64,000 bases of DNA from JANJUO01 sp942492935 (GTDB lineage Bacteria; Bacteroidota; Ignavibacteria; Kapaibacteriales; UBA2268), in the NCBI GenBank assembly GCA_942492935.1, contig OW818654.1, positions 3,782,001-3,846,000 of the forward strand, in the 5' to 3' direction. Position numbers and translations under genes: made by a program. The notes beneath the pieces were generated by a model, which did not search any database, had not been told where the DNA came from, and saw only the letters and a program-made list of their open reading frames with translations. This document shows positions 7,879 through 19,000 of this stretch, piece after piece (the first letter of the stretch is position 1; each line of letters begins with the position of its first letter).

Positions 7879-9408
7879 TTAGCTAATTTTCGGTAAGAAA
7901 ACCTCAAAAGTTGTTCCTTCGTTAATTTTGCTATTTACTTGAATCATACCATTATGCTTTTTAATAAATTCATTACAAATTATCAATCCAAGACCTGTTC
8001 CTTTTTCTTTTGATGTTCCAATTGTAGTTACACTCACATCAATTCTGAATAATTTATTAATATCTTCTTGGCTCATCCCAACACCATTATCAATAACTTT
8101 TATGGAATAATTCTTATCGTCATCGGTAATTAAAATTTTGACAAAACCATTCTTATTAGTAAATTTAATAGCATTGGTTAGTAAATTTCTAATTACCGTA
8201 TTTATCATATTTTTATCAGCATATACTTGATTAAATTTTTGATTAGATTCAAAAATTAATTGAATTTCTTTCAATTCAGCAAGATTTTTTGCAGTTTCAA
8301 TATTATCTTTACATAACTCATTCAAATCGAAATACTCTTGTTCAAATTTAATATTTCCAGACTGAGTTCTTGCCCATTCAAGTAATTCATTAAGTAAAGA
8401 CCTAAATTGTAAAGTTCCTTGCTTTAATCTGTCAATTTGTAGAGATACTTTGTCAATGTTGTTTGTTTTGAAATATAAATCTAATAATTCTACCGAACCC
8501 ATTATTCCCGTAAGAGGATTTTTTAAATCATGTGAAATAATTGAAAAAAACTTATCTTTAGCTTTATTTGCCAAATCTAATTCATCATTCAATTCTTCTA
8601 ATTTATTATTTTGCAATGTAACAGTATAATTTACTTGTGTAAGCTCATCATTTAAAGCTTCGAGTTCGTAATTCTGCTGTGAAAGCTGAGAATTTTGAAG
8701 TGATACAGTTCTATTTACATCAGATAATTGGGAAATCAATGTTTCTAATTCAATATTTTGGGAAGAGATTGTTTCATTTAATCCTATTAATTCTTGATTG
8801 TATTTTTCAGTTTTTTCTTTTTCTTTTTTAAGATTATCTCTTTCGATATGATAATTATTCAAGAGATTTACTACTATGAAATATATGATAATCGAATCAT
8901 ATATAACAGATAAAAGAATATCTACAAATCGTGATTCTTCTGAATCATATTTTACAATTAAATCAGGATTAAGATATTGAAAAACTATCAATATTATTAA
9001 ATCAATCAAAAACAACAATAAAATATACTTTCTATATTTTGCTTCAATTATCAATACCGACACCGTCATTGTAACAAGTATAAGCATAGCATGATTGCTA
9101 TTATAGCCATCATTATAAAACCAAATTATCGTTACTGAGATGAAAGAAATAATTATGAAGGGATTTATATATTTATGATAATTATCATGTTTTTTGGATT
9201 GTGAATAAAAATAGAAAAAGAAAAGTCCTGAAATCATCGGTAAAGCAATGATTATAGGACTTAAACCTGAAATATAATTTACAAAAGCACCAAAAAAAGT
9301 TAGCAAGCCACCAAAAAATGATGTCATAATAAAAATACGTCTTTGTAAAGGCAAATCTTCTAAGTTGCCAATAATTCTTGAATTGAAATATTGTATAAAT
9401 TTACTCAT
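7879..9408 (-). CDS. membrane sensor histidine kinase with long coiled coil
   Basis: 509 residues. About six transmembrane helices (residues 25-185) lead into a coiled coil (about 190-285) built from heptad repeats in which the block NxT(V/I)(S/T)xQN recurs at spacings of 21 and 28 residues. HisKA follows with the phospho-acceptor SHDLKNPLTG, then HATPase_c with the N box (NLLTNAIKFTN), G1 (DNGVGM) and G2 (GTGLGL). No receiver or output domain is present, so it must phosphorylate a regulator encoded elsewhere. Its catalytic end closely resembles the kinase at 38758-40431, suggesting paralogy. It starts 27 bp after der and could be read through from it. The stimulus is unknown; with no large external domain, a membrane-derived signal is likely. 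Confidence 0.93.
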   Translation of the reverse strand: MSKFIQYFNSRIIGNLEDLPLQRRIFIMTSFFGGLLTFFGAFVNYISGLSPIIIALPMISGLFFFYFYSQSKKHDNYHKYINPFIIISFISVTIIWFYNDGYNSNHAMLILVTMTVSVLIIEAKYRKYILLLFLIDLIILIVFQYLNPDLIVKYDSEESRFVDILLSVIYDSIIIYFIVVNLLNNYHIERDNLKKEKEKTEKYNQELIGLNETISSQNIELETLISQLSDVNRTVSLQNSQLSQQNYELEALNDELTQVNYTVTLQNNKLEELNDELDLANKAKDKFFSIISHDLKNPLTGIMGSVELLDLYFKTNNIDKVSLQIDRLKQGTLQFRSLLNELLEWARTQSGNIKFEQEYFDLNELCKDNIETAKNLAELKEIQLIFESNQKFNQVYADKNMINTVIRNLLTNAIKFTNKNGFVKILITDDDKNYSIKVIDNGVGMSQEDINKLFRIDVSVTTIGTSKEKGTGLGLIICNEFIKKHNGMIQVNSKINEGTTFEVFLPKIS

Positions 9409-9435
9409 AAAGATATTCTATTATGATACTGAAAT

Positions 9436-10773
9436 TTACTGTTGACTGCTTTTATGTTCTTCCCATGTTTGATTTTTCTTTCTGAAAATAAATGAAACAG
9501 GAGTTCCAGCAAAATCAAAATGCTTTCTTAATACTCTTTCAATAAATCTTTTGTAAGAATCTGGTATTAATTGTGGATGATTTGCAAAAAATGCAAAAAC
9601 TGGTGGTTCAGTACTTACTTGTGTTATGTAATTAATACGTAAATCATAACCTCTAACTGAAGGAGGCGGAGTCCTATCTAATTCAGCAAGTAAGACTTCA
9701 TTTAATTCAGAAGTTTTAATTCTGTAAGACCTGCGTTCTTTAATTAATTTTGCAAGTTCAATTACTTTAGTAATTCTTTGTTTAGTTAAAGCTGAAATGT
9801 ACAAAATTGGCGCCCAATCGAATGTTTTCATTTCTTCTTGGTATTGCTCAGTGAATTGTTCTGATGTTTTTTCATTCTTTTCAATCAAATCCCATTTGTT
9901 GACAGCAATAATAATACCTTTTCTTGCATCGCTAACCTGATTGATAATTTTTTTATCCTGATCTTCGAGTCCTCTTTCTGCATCAATCATCACAACTGCA
10001 ACATCACATCGCTCAATAGCTCTTGAAGTTCGAAGAGTAGAATACATTTCGATATTATCTCTAATTTGACTTTTTTTACGAAGACCTGCTGTATCAATTA
10101 ATACAATTTCTTCACCGTAAAAACGAACAATAGTGTCAATTGCATCTCTGGTTGTACCCGGTATATCAGTAACAATCATTCTATCACGTCCAAGTAAAGC
10201 GTTTGTTAAACTTGATTTACCAGCATTAGGTCTTCCAACAATGGCAATTTTTAATCGGATATCTTCTTCATCAGGGTCGTAATCTTTTAAATTATCAGTA
10301 ACAGCATCAAGAAAATCACCAGTATTTTTTCCATTTAACGCTGAAATGGCAAATGGTTCGCCAAGACCAAGCGAATAAAATTCATGAGCAAAATGAATTT
10401 GTTCATTATTATCACATTTATTGATTACCAGAACAATATTTTTCTTAGAAGTTCTTAATATCGATGCTATATCACTATCGAATGGGGTAACTCCATCTCT
10501 ACCGTCACAAACAAAAATGATTGAATCAGCTTCATCAATTGCTATCATAGCTTGTTCACGAATAGCTCTTTCCATCGTATTTTCACTGCCTGGGATAAAA
10601 CCACCAGTATCTATCAAAATAAAGTGTTTTCCGTTCCAATCCGATGTACCGTAAAGGCGATCTCTTGTAACACCGGGTTCAGATTCAACAATGGCACTTC
10701 TTTCGCCAACCAATCTATTAAACAATGTAGATTTTCCTACATTCGGTCTTCCAACAATTGCAACTAAATTCAT
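9436..10773 (-). CDS. der: ribosome biogenesis GTPase Der
   Basis: 445 residues with the hallmark tandem GTPase domains and a KH-like C-terminal domain. Domain 1 has GRPNVGKST (G1), DTGG (G3) and NKCD (G4). Domain 2 has GRPNAGKSS, DTAGL and NKWD. The C-terminal region from about residue 350 matches the KH-like fold that contacts domain 2. Der binds the 50S subunit and is needed for its maturation, and it is generally essential. It is upstream of the histidine kinase, and a spacer of 162 bp separates it from queG. Confidence 0.98.
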   Translation of the reverse strand: MNLVAIVGRPNVGKSTLFNRLVGERSAIVESEPGVTRDRLYGTSDWNGKHFILIDTGGFIPGSENTMERAIREQAMIAIDEADSIIFVCDGRDGVTPFDSDIASILRTSKKNIVLVINKCDNNEQIHFAHEFYSLGLGEPFAISALNGKNTGDFLDAVTDNLKDYDPDEEDIRLKIAIVGRPNAGKSSLTNALLGRDRMIVTDIPGTTRDAIDTIVRFYGEEIVLIDTAGLRKKSQIRDNIEMYSTLRTSRAIERCDVAVVMIDAERGLEDQDKKIINQVSDARKGIIIAVNKWDLIEKNEKTSEQFTEQYQEEMKTFDWAPILYISALTKQRITKVIELAKLIKERRSYRIKTSELNEVLLAELDRTPPPSVRGYDLRINYITQVSTEPPVFAFFANHPQLIPDSYKRFIERVLRKHFDFAGTPVSFIFRKKNQTWEEHKSSQQ

Positions 10774-10935
10774 ATTTTCTCAAATATTACTAAAATAATT
10801 TACAAAATTAATAAAATCTAACCATACATTTAAGATTTTTTTTAATTATTTAATAATATGTTAATTAGATTAGTAGTTGATGGCATTAAAATATAAAAAA
10901 TGCCATACTATATGGCTAAATATTTACATTTATTT

Positions 10936-11901
10936 TCAATTCTTATCATTATTCCAAAATATTTCCAAAGCACGAATATTTCTCTTGATGCCTTCTAATT
11001 TTGTTCGTTTTATGGGAGAATTTTTATAAGTTAAATTAAATTCAGTTGTATCGCTATTTTTAATTGGAACTATCTTAATAGTTGCAATATTTTCATTTGG
11101 ATAGAATTTTTTTTCATTTGTAAGTAATTTTAAATTCTTATTCCAAGGGCATACTTCCTGGCATATATCACAACCATAAATAAAATTATTTATATTCTCT
11201 GCTATTTCAGTAGGAATTTCAAATTGAGATTTCAATTCAATGGTATTATATGCAATACATTTTCTTGAATCAACAATTTTATTGCCAATAATTGCATCTG
11301 TAGGACATGCACTAATACATTTTGTACAGCTACCACAGTAATCTTTAATTACTTCATTACTTTCAATTATTAAATCAGTTAAAATAATTCCCAAAAAAAA
11401 GTACGAACCATATTTTTTATTTATAATTAAACTATTTTTCCCTTGCCAACCAATACCTGCTTTTTCTGCCCATATTTTTTCGAGTATTGGACCGGTATCA
11501 CAATATGATTTTGTATTAGAATTAGGATATTTTGATTTAATGTAAATTTCTAATTGTTCCAGTTTTTCTTTAACTATGTCGTGATAATCATCTCCCAAAG
11601 CATATCTTGAAATTTTACCGGAATTATTAATTAATTCATTATTTGGAGGATAACTTGTATTTGTGAAGTAATTATACGCAGTTACAATAATTGTTTTGCA
11701 GTTGTTTAAAACCAATGAAATATTTTCTCTTTTATCAAGATTATTCTCCATCCATTTCATATTGGCATTGTATTGACTTTCTAACCAAATTTTATAGTTT
11801 TGGATTTCTTCGCTTAATAATTCAAACTTTGCAAATCCAATATCAACAAATCCAATTTCCAATGCCTTAGCAATTAATTCTGATTTGAAAGAACTATCCA
11901 T
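10936..11901 (-). CDS. queG: epoxyqueuosine reductase QueG
   Basis: 321 residues. QueG is a cobalamin- and iron-sulfur-dependent enzyme for the last step of queuosine synthesis in tRNA. Two 4Fe-4S motifs are visible: CGSCTKCISACP and CDICQEVCP. The conserved cobalamin-site block YCDTGPILEK and the GWQGKNSLIIN segment are also present. The C-terminal HEAT-like region is short or absent, as in many shorter QueG versions. It ends with TGA, which is direct evidence that TGA is a stop in this genome. It begins 5 bp after the upstream ATPase gene and is probably co-transcribed with it. Confidence 0.95.
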   Translation of the reverse strand: MDSSFKSELIAKALEIGFVDIGFAKFELLSEEIQNYKIWLESQYNANMKWMENNLDKRENISLVLNNCKTIIVTAYNYFTNTSYPPNNELINNSGKISRYALGDDYHDIVKEKLEQLEIYIKSKYPNSNTKSYCDTGPILEKIWAEKAGIGWQGKNSLIINKKYGSYFFLGIILTDLIIESNEVIKDYCGSCTKCISACPTDAIIGNKIVDSRKCIAYNTIELKSQFEIPTEIAENINNFIYGCDICQEVCPWNKNLKLLTNEKKFYPNENIATIKIVPIKNSDTTEFNLTYKNSPIKRTKLEGIKRNIRALEIFWNNDKN

Positions 11902-11906
11902 ATTAA

Positions 11907-13979
11907 TTAAGAGTTAATATAAATTTTTTCAAATTCTCTACCAAACGTTTCAAATTTTAATTCTTTACTCAATTTCAAAACCGCATTTTTGAACTGTTCA
12001 GATTTTTCGCTATCAGTTTTCTTGTTAAGCATTGAAATATTAGCAAGAGCAAGTAATTTTAATTCTTTAGGCAAGTGAATTGCAGTTTTTACAGCTTTTT
12101 CAAGGTAATTTTCCGAACTTTTCAGATAGTTTTGAGCAAATTTTAATTGAGCCAATGAATTATAAACAATAAAAGAAGTAAATTTTTCTGGTGTTTCCTT
12201 GATAATTTTTTCTGCCTCTTCAAGATAATCATTTGCCCTTTCATATTTTTCGTTATTCATCAAACATTTTGCCATAAGACATAGCATTTGAGCCACTTGA
12301 ATATTTGTCATATTTTGCTTATACTCTGTAAAGTATTTTTCAGCTTTTTCGAGAGCAATATCTAAATTGCCATTATTATATTCGTTGATAACAGATTTTC
12401 TAATCATTTGAAAATCAACTATACTGCTATCAATTAATAAATCACTATTCCCATTTCCATTAGCACCATCAGAATTTACATTATTATCAACTTTATTTAG
12501 TGAAGTTTTTAATTGCTCCACAAAAATTTTACTTTCTTCATCAAGAGTAGCAATTTCATCCAAGTCAAAATCAGAAAATCCACTAAATACGTTTTTAATT
12601 AATTCATCATTACCTGCTTTTTTAGCCGCTTCCGCTGAAATAAGCAACATTTCTTTAGTAGTAGAATTATCCCCAGATGCAGAGCTGTGGGCTGCTATAT
12701 AAGGAGCTAATTGCTCTTTTAGTTCATTTGATTTTGTGGAATCAAAAATCTCTTTCAAATATGCTTTTATTTGCCCATGTATTGAAGATTCTTCTTCGTA
12801 TTCAAGTAAATCTTTAAAAAATAAATGATAAAAAGATTGAGTGAATCTATATTTTGTTGTTTTAATACCATAATAACTATCAGAAGCACCAACACTTTTG
12901 ATAAATCCTGTTTTTTGCTGAAGTGAGCGTAGTTTTTTAATTGTGGAAAGAATATCCATATTTAAAAGTTTTGAAACAAGTGCAGCTGAAAATTCAAGAC
13001 CTTCAGCACTACAAATTGAGAGTATATTTTTTTCTTCATCGGATAAGGTTGAAATATGCTGTGAAAATACTGCCTGAACTGATGATGGTAAATACTCATT
13101 TCCCTTAAAATTTGTTACTAAATTTCCGTGTTTGTCAAATGGTGTATGCTCAGCAAAATATCTTAAATATTCTGTACAAATTCCAGGATTTCCATAAGAA
13201 TGCTCAAATACCCACTCCTCAAACTCATCATTTGGAATATAACTTTTGAAATATAATTTTGCCAATTTGCGAACTTCATCAAGTTTTATTGATGAAAGTT
13301 CCATATTAATTATCTCTCCAATATTAGAATAATTTTTTATGAATGACTGAAGAGGACCCACATTTGTTTCCAAATATTCGGGTTTGTATGTGAAAATTAT
13401 TAAAATTGGCAAATATTTAACAACTTTCAAAAAATATTCTTCCATTGCTTTCACAGATTCAGCATCAGCGTAGTGCATATCATCAATTAGCAAAATCAAT
13501 GGTTTTCTCTTTGTAAATTCTGTAATTTTTTTTAAAATTTCTTCAACATTTTTATTTAATTTATTCCCACTTGAATACTTTTCAATATCTCGTTTAGTTT
13601 CTTTGTAAAAATAAACAGCTTCACCAAGAACGGGGACTGCTGACAAAGCATTTAAGCCAATCTGAATAGCAAGATTCTTTTTTTTGCTATTTACATTTGC
13701 AGTATCTGAGATAAGATTTTCTAGAATATGAATAAATATACTCAATGCTTGCAAATTACCGATATTCATATTGCCTACAGGTGCTTGACCTTCTGCAAAA
13801 GAAACAAAGTACTTATTACTTTCAGCTAAAGATGTTACTAAAGTAGAAATCAACAAAGATTTACCAAAACCAGTTGCACCCGAAACTGATATAATCGCAC
13901 CTTTGTTTTTTGAAAGATTATCTACTTCCTTGTAAATTATCTCAATTAACTGCTCGTTGCTTACAAAATTTCCAATCAC
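11907..13979 (-). CDS. P-loop (STAND/AAA_16-like) ATPase with C-terminal helical repeats
   Basis: 690 residues. Walker A GATGFGKS is at 34-41 and a Walker B-like strand, LILLIDDMHYAD, is at about 167-178, the pattern of AAA_16/STAND ATPases. A winged-helix-like region follows (about 300-400). The C-terminal 170 residues look like TPR repeats (AQMLCLMAKCLMNNEKYERA, and a second YNSLAQLKFAQNYLKSSENY). Such proteins are signal-dependent ATPase scaffolds, often linked to cyclases or transcription regulators, but no effector domain is visible here. The start codon is GTG with no clear ribosome binding site. The stop lies 5 bp before queG, a conserved-enzyme neighbour that gives no functional clue. 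Biological role unknown. Confidence 0.75.
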   Translation of the reverse strand: MIGNFVSNEQLIEIIYKEVDNLSKNKGAIISVSGATGFGKSLLISTLVTSLAESNKYFVSFAEGQAPVGNMNIGNLQALSIFIHILENLISDTANVNSKKKNLAIQIGLNALSAVPVLGEAVYFYKETKRDIEKYSSGNKLNKNVEEILKKITEFTKRKPLILLIDDMHYADAESVKAMEEYFLKVVKYLPILIIFTYKPEYLETNVGPLQSFIKNYSNIGEIINMELSSIKLDEVRKLAKLYFKSYIPNDEFEEWVFEHSYGNPGICTEYLRYFAEHTPFDKHGNLVTNFKGNEYLPSSVQAVFSQHISTLSDEEKNILSICSAEGLEFSAALVSKLLNMDILSTIKKLRSLQQKTGFIKSVGASDSYYGIKTTKYRFTQSFYHLFFKDLLEYEEESSIHGQIKAYLKEIFDSTKSNELKEQLAPYIAAHSSASGDNSTTKEMLLISAEAAKKAGNDELIKNVFSGFSDFDLDEIATLDEESKIFVEQLKTSLNKVDNNVNSDGANGNGNSDLLIDSSIVDFQMIRKSVINEYNNGNLDIALEKAEKYFTEYKQNMTNIQVAQMLCLMAKCLMNNEKYERANDYLEEAEKIIKETPEKFTSFIVYNSLAQLKFAQNYLKSSENYLEKAVKTAIHLPKELKLLALANISMLNKKTDSEKSEQFKNAVLKLSKELKFETFGREFEKIYINS

Positions 13980-14173
13980 AAAAAAACTTTTAAATTTGTT
14001 TTTAATTCAATATCTAATATAAAACTAAATTCTAATATATAAAACTTTTTTAATTTATTTGTTCAATTTAATATTAAATCAAGAATATCCAGAACAAAAT
14101 TTCTGTAATTGTTTATGAATCTTTTTTATCAACAAAGTAGTAAATTTTCAATAGATAATTTAATGGAAATTTT

Positions 14174-15775
14174 TCAATTTTCTACTTTTATGGTATTTGA
14201 CCAATTATTCAGCAACCAAATTGTGCGTTGAAATAAATTAGTTGCATAAATTAAAACTAATTTTGAATCCGAATCAAGTAATTCATTATTATTAAGATAG
14301 GATTTTCTAATGTTTTCCATTAAAGAACCTTTATCATTTGTGATTTTTTGCAAAACATCAATATCAAATTCATCTTTAGATTTTGTTGCATCAATAGCTG
14401 TCATCAAATTGACATGTAATGATTCAACAACATCCCTTATGAATGTAGCAAGAGAATCATCATATTTATTTGAATCAATGTTTAACACCAAATTATATAT
14501 TGATTCATCAATAGATTTCAACAAAGTATTTCTGTTTTTAACAATGATATAAAATTCCGAAATATCATTTGATAAATTCGCATTAATTATACGAGTTAAA
14601 TAAATTTCGAGTTCATTTATTAAAACTAAATTAGATTTACGTATTAGTTGATAATCTTGAATCAAATGTTCATCTTTTTCAACCCTGATTTCATTTAAAT
14701 AATTTGGAAATCTCTCAAAAATTCTAATCTGTTCTTGTTCAAGAAAAATCAATGCAGTACCTGGGTCATTCATTGAATTTTCATTTATAAACATAGTTTT
14801 AGATAAGTCTTCTTCTTTGGTTGGAGGACTAATCCTAATTAGCAACTTGTAAATTGGACTGTAAAATGCAGATAATAAAATTATTGGAGTTGCCTTGGAA
14901 ATTAGAAATGTATAAGCAGTCTGTTGTTCAATTGTAGATGCAATATTTTGAATAAAATACTTTATTAAAGGAATATTTCCAAAAAATTCAATGTAAGATA
15001 ATGTAATTAAAAGCAAAGCACTGATTCCAGATTCAATTATCTTGAAATAAGACAGTTGCTTAGATGTACCTTTCGTACTCGTGGTAAGTAATAATAACGC
15101 TATAGCTTCACCAAATCCCATTCCAAACACAATTAGCATCACTTGGTCAATACCAATAAGACCAGTATGACTCATCGGCAAAATCAATACTACAATTGTT
15201 GAAGATGAATGAATAATAACCCGAAGTAAAATACCGATAAAAACTGGTAAAAAATAAGCGTCATTTGTGAAATTAAATATATATTGTATAATTTCAAAGT
15301 CAGCAAATGGTTGGCTGCCGGATTTCAATAATTGGTAACCATAAAGAAATATACTTATTCCAAAGATTGCAGAAAATAAATTCTCTTTTCTACTACCCTT
15401 ATCAAAGCCATAAAAAATTCCACTCAATCCAAGAATGATTAATATTCCAAGTTTCAAATTAATTGCTACAAGAAAAATTAGAGCTGTTGTACCTGCATTT
15501 GCCCAAGATATTATAGGAAGTGCATTTCTTACTGTAATTAAACCACTATTTACCAGACCCATCATTATGAAAACTGAATTAGTGCTACTTTGTGAAATTG
15601 CACCAGATAAAAAACCCCAAAATGCAGCTAAAAAATTATTACGGGTTAAACGTGAAAGTATAATACGAAATTTATGACTTGTTAAATTTTTTAGTGAATT
15701 ACTTACAATTTTGACACCACTAAAAAATAAACCGATTCCAGCTATCATTGTAACAATAGTTTCAAAAATACTCAA
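14174..15775 (-). CDS. Na+/phosphate cotransporter family protein with PhoU-like tail
   Basis: 533 residues. About eight to nine membrane helices (1-310) carry the two inverted-repeat signatures of the NptA/SLC34-like family: GAISQSSTNSVFIMMGLVNSG (residues about 58-78) and, in the second half, RVIIHSSSTIVVLILPMSHTG. A soluble PhoU-like helical domain follows (about 340-530). The likely role is sodium-driven phosphate or other anion movement across the inner membrane, with the PhoU-like part as regulator. The start is TTG at 15775, supported by GGTGA four bases upstream; no ATG fits. It is monocistronic, with gaps of about 200-300 bp on each side. Confidence 0.88.
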   Translation of the reverse strand: MSIFETIVTMIAGIGLFFSGVKIVSNSLKNLTSHKFRIILSRLTRNNFLAAFWGFLSGAISQSSTNSVFIMMGLVNSGLITVRNALPIISWANAGTTALIFLVAINLKLGILIILGLSGIFYGFDKGSRKENLFSAIFGISIFLYGYQLLKSGSQPFADFEIIQYIFNFTNDAYFLPVFIGILLRVIIHSSSTIVVLILPMSHTGLIGIDQVMLIVFGMGFGEAIALLLLTTSTKGTSKQLSYFKIIESGISALLLITLSYIEFFGNIPLIKYFIQNIASTIEQQTAYTFLISKATPIILLSAFYSPIYKLLIRISPPTKEEDLSKTMFINENSMNDPGTALIFLEQEQIRIFERFPNYLNEIRVEKDEHLIQDYQLIRKSNLVLINELEIYLTRIINANLSNDISEFYIIVKNRNTLLKSIDESIYNLVLNIDSNKYDDSLATFIRDVVESLHVNLMTAIDATKSKDEFDIDVLQKITNDKGSLMENIRKSYLNNNELLDSDSKLVLIYATNLFQRTIWLLNNWSNTIKVEN

Positions 15776-15916
15776 AAATTCACCAATCTTTAGAATTGTA
15801 AATAAAACTAAACAAAAATAGTAAAAATTTGTTAATTTCAGATTAATATAAAGTTAAATTTTTATGAATATTAACCTGCATACATTCTTAGTAATCTGTT
15901 TAGCCACTTGCAAGAG

Positions 15917-15946
15917 CATTTCAATATTACTTGAGCAACTGACTGT
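15917..15946. repeat. 30-bp repeat shared with 41681-41710
   Basis: The 30 bases from CATTTCAATATTACTTGAGC to GACTGT match the segment at 41681-41710 with one mismatch, and the similarity extends leftward over CTTGCAA. Both copies are intergenic. Function unknown. Confidence 0.6.
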
Positions 15947-15957
15947 TAGTTAAAACC

Positions 15958-15987
15958 AAAAAGTCCGGTAAAATTGCCGGACTTTTT
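15958..15987 (-). terminator. intrinsic terminator after the RCC1 gene
   Basis: An inverted repeat AAAAAGTCCGG/CCGGACTTTTT with an 8-base loop (15969-15976) and T-runs on both strands. It lies 81 bp downstream of the minus-strand RCC1 gene and is nearly symmetric, so it can also stop plus-strand transcription. Confidence 0.85.
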
Positions 15988-16067
15988 TTTTATTTTTCTT
16001 TATTGATTCTGAATAATCAGTATTCTTATTAAAATCAAATTGTAATTGAATTATAGGAAATCTCCAT

Positions 16068-19000
16068 TTACTTTATAACAACAAATTTTTGTAGTATGTT
16101 TTCACTTCCGTAACTTAGAATTATTACATATTCTCCTGAACTTAAATTTGATGTATCAAATTCTATTATATTTGATGAAAATTTCTTTAAATGTGATGTT
16201 AAATCTGCAACAATTTCACCATTTAAATTGAATATTTTCAAATTACTTGAATGAAAATCAGGGGTATTTATCTCAAGTTCTACAAATTGATTTGCTGGAT
16301 TTGGCTTTATTTGCAATGAAAATTGCAACTCTGAAATAATATTTCCAATGATAACAGCATTTTTTTGATAATTCAATTTATTATTAATTTTGCCTGAAAT
16401 AATATTTTTAAATTCTAAATTCCGGATTTCTGTAAATATACCATTTTCATATTTTAATATCTCGAGACCTGCATTTTCTAATGCACCATCTGTAATTTCA
16501 GTATATTCATCATCTCCCCATAGTACAATTGCAGTTTTACAATTAACAACCCTACTTACTCCAATAATTTTCTTATCAATATTTACAACTACAATTTCTG
16601 TATTATCTGGCAAATTTATATCCAAAATTAATGAAGCATTATTTCCTGTATTTTCATAATCACTTTTGAGATTTCTGGCTTCATAATCTTCAAATTGGTT
16701 AGTAGATGAAACTCTCCCAATAGAATTTGGTGGAAATATCAAAGTATCTTTAGCATTTAAATAAACCTGAAAACCTTCACCAGAATTCATATTTCCAATT
16801 TGATTCACACCACCTGGCATATATATTTTACCATCAATTTTTTTTGCAATTATTAACCTGCCTGCATCAGTAATTGAAGCAAGAGCTGTAACAATATTTA
16901 ATTGAGTATTACGCAAATAAGGTATAATTGACCAACCATTGTTCAAATATATTGGAGTATCTTCAGGTACAACAGATGTTCCAAATATTCCCAAAGTATC
17001 ATTTTTTGTTGTATATGCTTGATATCCTTCTTTTACATTCCAGCTACCAATTTGATTAACACCACCGGGCATATATATTTTGCCATTTGCATTTTTCATT
17101 ATTACAAGATTAGGATTTAATTCAGCAGTAACGTCAGGAAGTAAGTCAGATGAATCTGGTTCAACAAATGATGAAACAAAATTCCAACCTGTCTTAAAAG
17201 CTATTTCCATACTTGGTGTCTTAAAACTAATCTCATTTCCATAAGATGTTCCTATACTATTTGTTGAGTATGCTCTAACATAATATTCTGTATCTTTTTG
17301 CAAATTCGTTAATCTTGAAGTAAAAGAACCCATGCCTGAACCATCTGATGTTTTACTATTTGATATAGTTGGATTTTCGGAAGTATTCCAGCAAATTCCT
17401 TTTGCAATAATATCATCTCCACCATCATTTATTATTTCCCCACCTGATTTTGCCTCTGAAGATGTGATTGAAGTAATTGAAACTGTAGTTAATTCTGGTA
17501 CTTCTGGCTCATTAGTTGTAAATGAAATTTCATTACCATAAGCAGTTCCGACTGAATTTGTAGCAAAAGCTCTAACATAATAAGTTGTACTTCCTCTAAG
17601 ACCTGTAATAAAACTTGAAAATAGTGCATTTGAATTGTAATCAACTTTTTTTGAATCTGAAATTGTAGGATTGCCAATGGTATTCCAGCAAATTCCTCTT
17701 TCAACTATTGATAATCCCCCATTGGATATGATATTTCCACCTGAATATGCAGAAATATTTGAAATATTTGTAGCTAATTCAGTTGAAATTTCAGGAATCG
17801 TATTTAATAATGCAACAGAATGATAACTTCCACATGCAATTTTTGACCAGTTAGTATTAGTTCCAATTTGTGTAGGATTTTTAATAATAGGTGAATACAA
17901 ACCCCAAGTCCAAATTGTTCCTGTATTTTTTAAAGCAATAGTAAAATCACCTGCACATGCAATTTTTGACCAGTTTGCATCAGAACCAATTTGTACTGGT
18001 GTATATCTATGTGTTGTTGTCCCATCACCCACTTGTCCATTAGAATTATAACCCCAGCCCCAAATTGTTCCATTGCTCTTGATAGCAATAGTATGAATTG
18101 TTCCAGCATCAATATCAGCCCAATTGTTATCAGAACCAATTTTTACAGGAAATTTTCTGTGACCACCTCCATTTCCAAGTTGTCCCCATTCACCTCTTCC
18201 GAATGCCCATAGAGTTCCATCTGTTTTAATGCAAAGAGTATGACTTGAACCACATGCAACTACTGCCCAATCTTTAGCTGTTCCTATTTGTTTAGGAATA
18301 TTTGAATTCGTAGTTGTACTATCACCTAATTGCCCATATTCATTTCTACCCCAAGTCCATAATGAACCATCATTTTTAATTGCAACAGTATGCCACCCTC
18401 CACATGCAACTTTAGCCCAATCAGAATTTGAGCCAATTTGAGTAGGTACAAATTTATTTATATTAGTTCCATCGCCAAGCTCACCATAATTATTTGAGCC
18501 CCAAGCCCAAAGTGTTCCATCATTTCTAATGCAAACTGAATGACTGCTACTAGAAGTATTCCCATTATCCAAGCCACCACTTGCAACAACAGACCAATAA
18601 GTACCTTTCATTATCTGAATTGGATAACTTCTTGTGGTATCAGTATTATCTCCATTTTGACCAGATGAATTTTCTCCCCAAGTCCACAATGTACTATCAG
18701 TTTTAGTTGCAATGGTATGTTTGTTTCCGCAAGCAATTTGCAACCAATTAGAATTGTTTTCGATTTTTGTAGGGACGCTTCTGGAAGCATATTTTATACT
18801 AAATCCAGCAGTACTCGTAGGAAAAGGAAGAACTACATAAGAACCCCAAGTATATAGTTTACCATTACTTCTAATACCTGCTGAATGAGCATATCCACAT
18901 GCCATATTATTCCACTTGTAATCTTTTCTCCATAATATTTTCACTGGAATATTTCTATCTTTTCTTGTACCATCGCCAAGTTGTCCATATTGATTACTAC

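Noticed and set aside
10881..10905. TGGCATT/AATGCCA hairpin between der and queG as terminator
   Set aside because: Stem of 7 bp with a long loop and no T-run on the minus strand; too weak to call.
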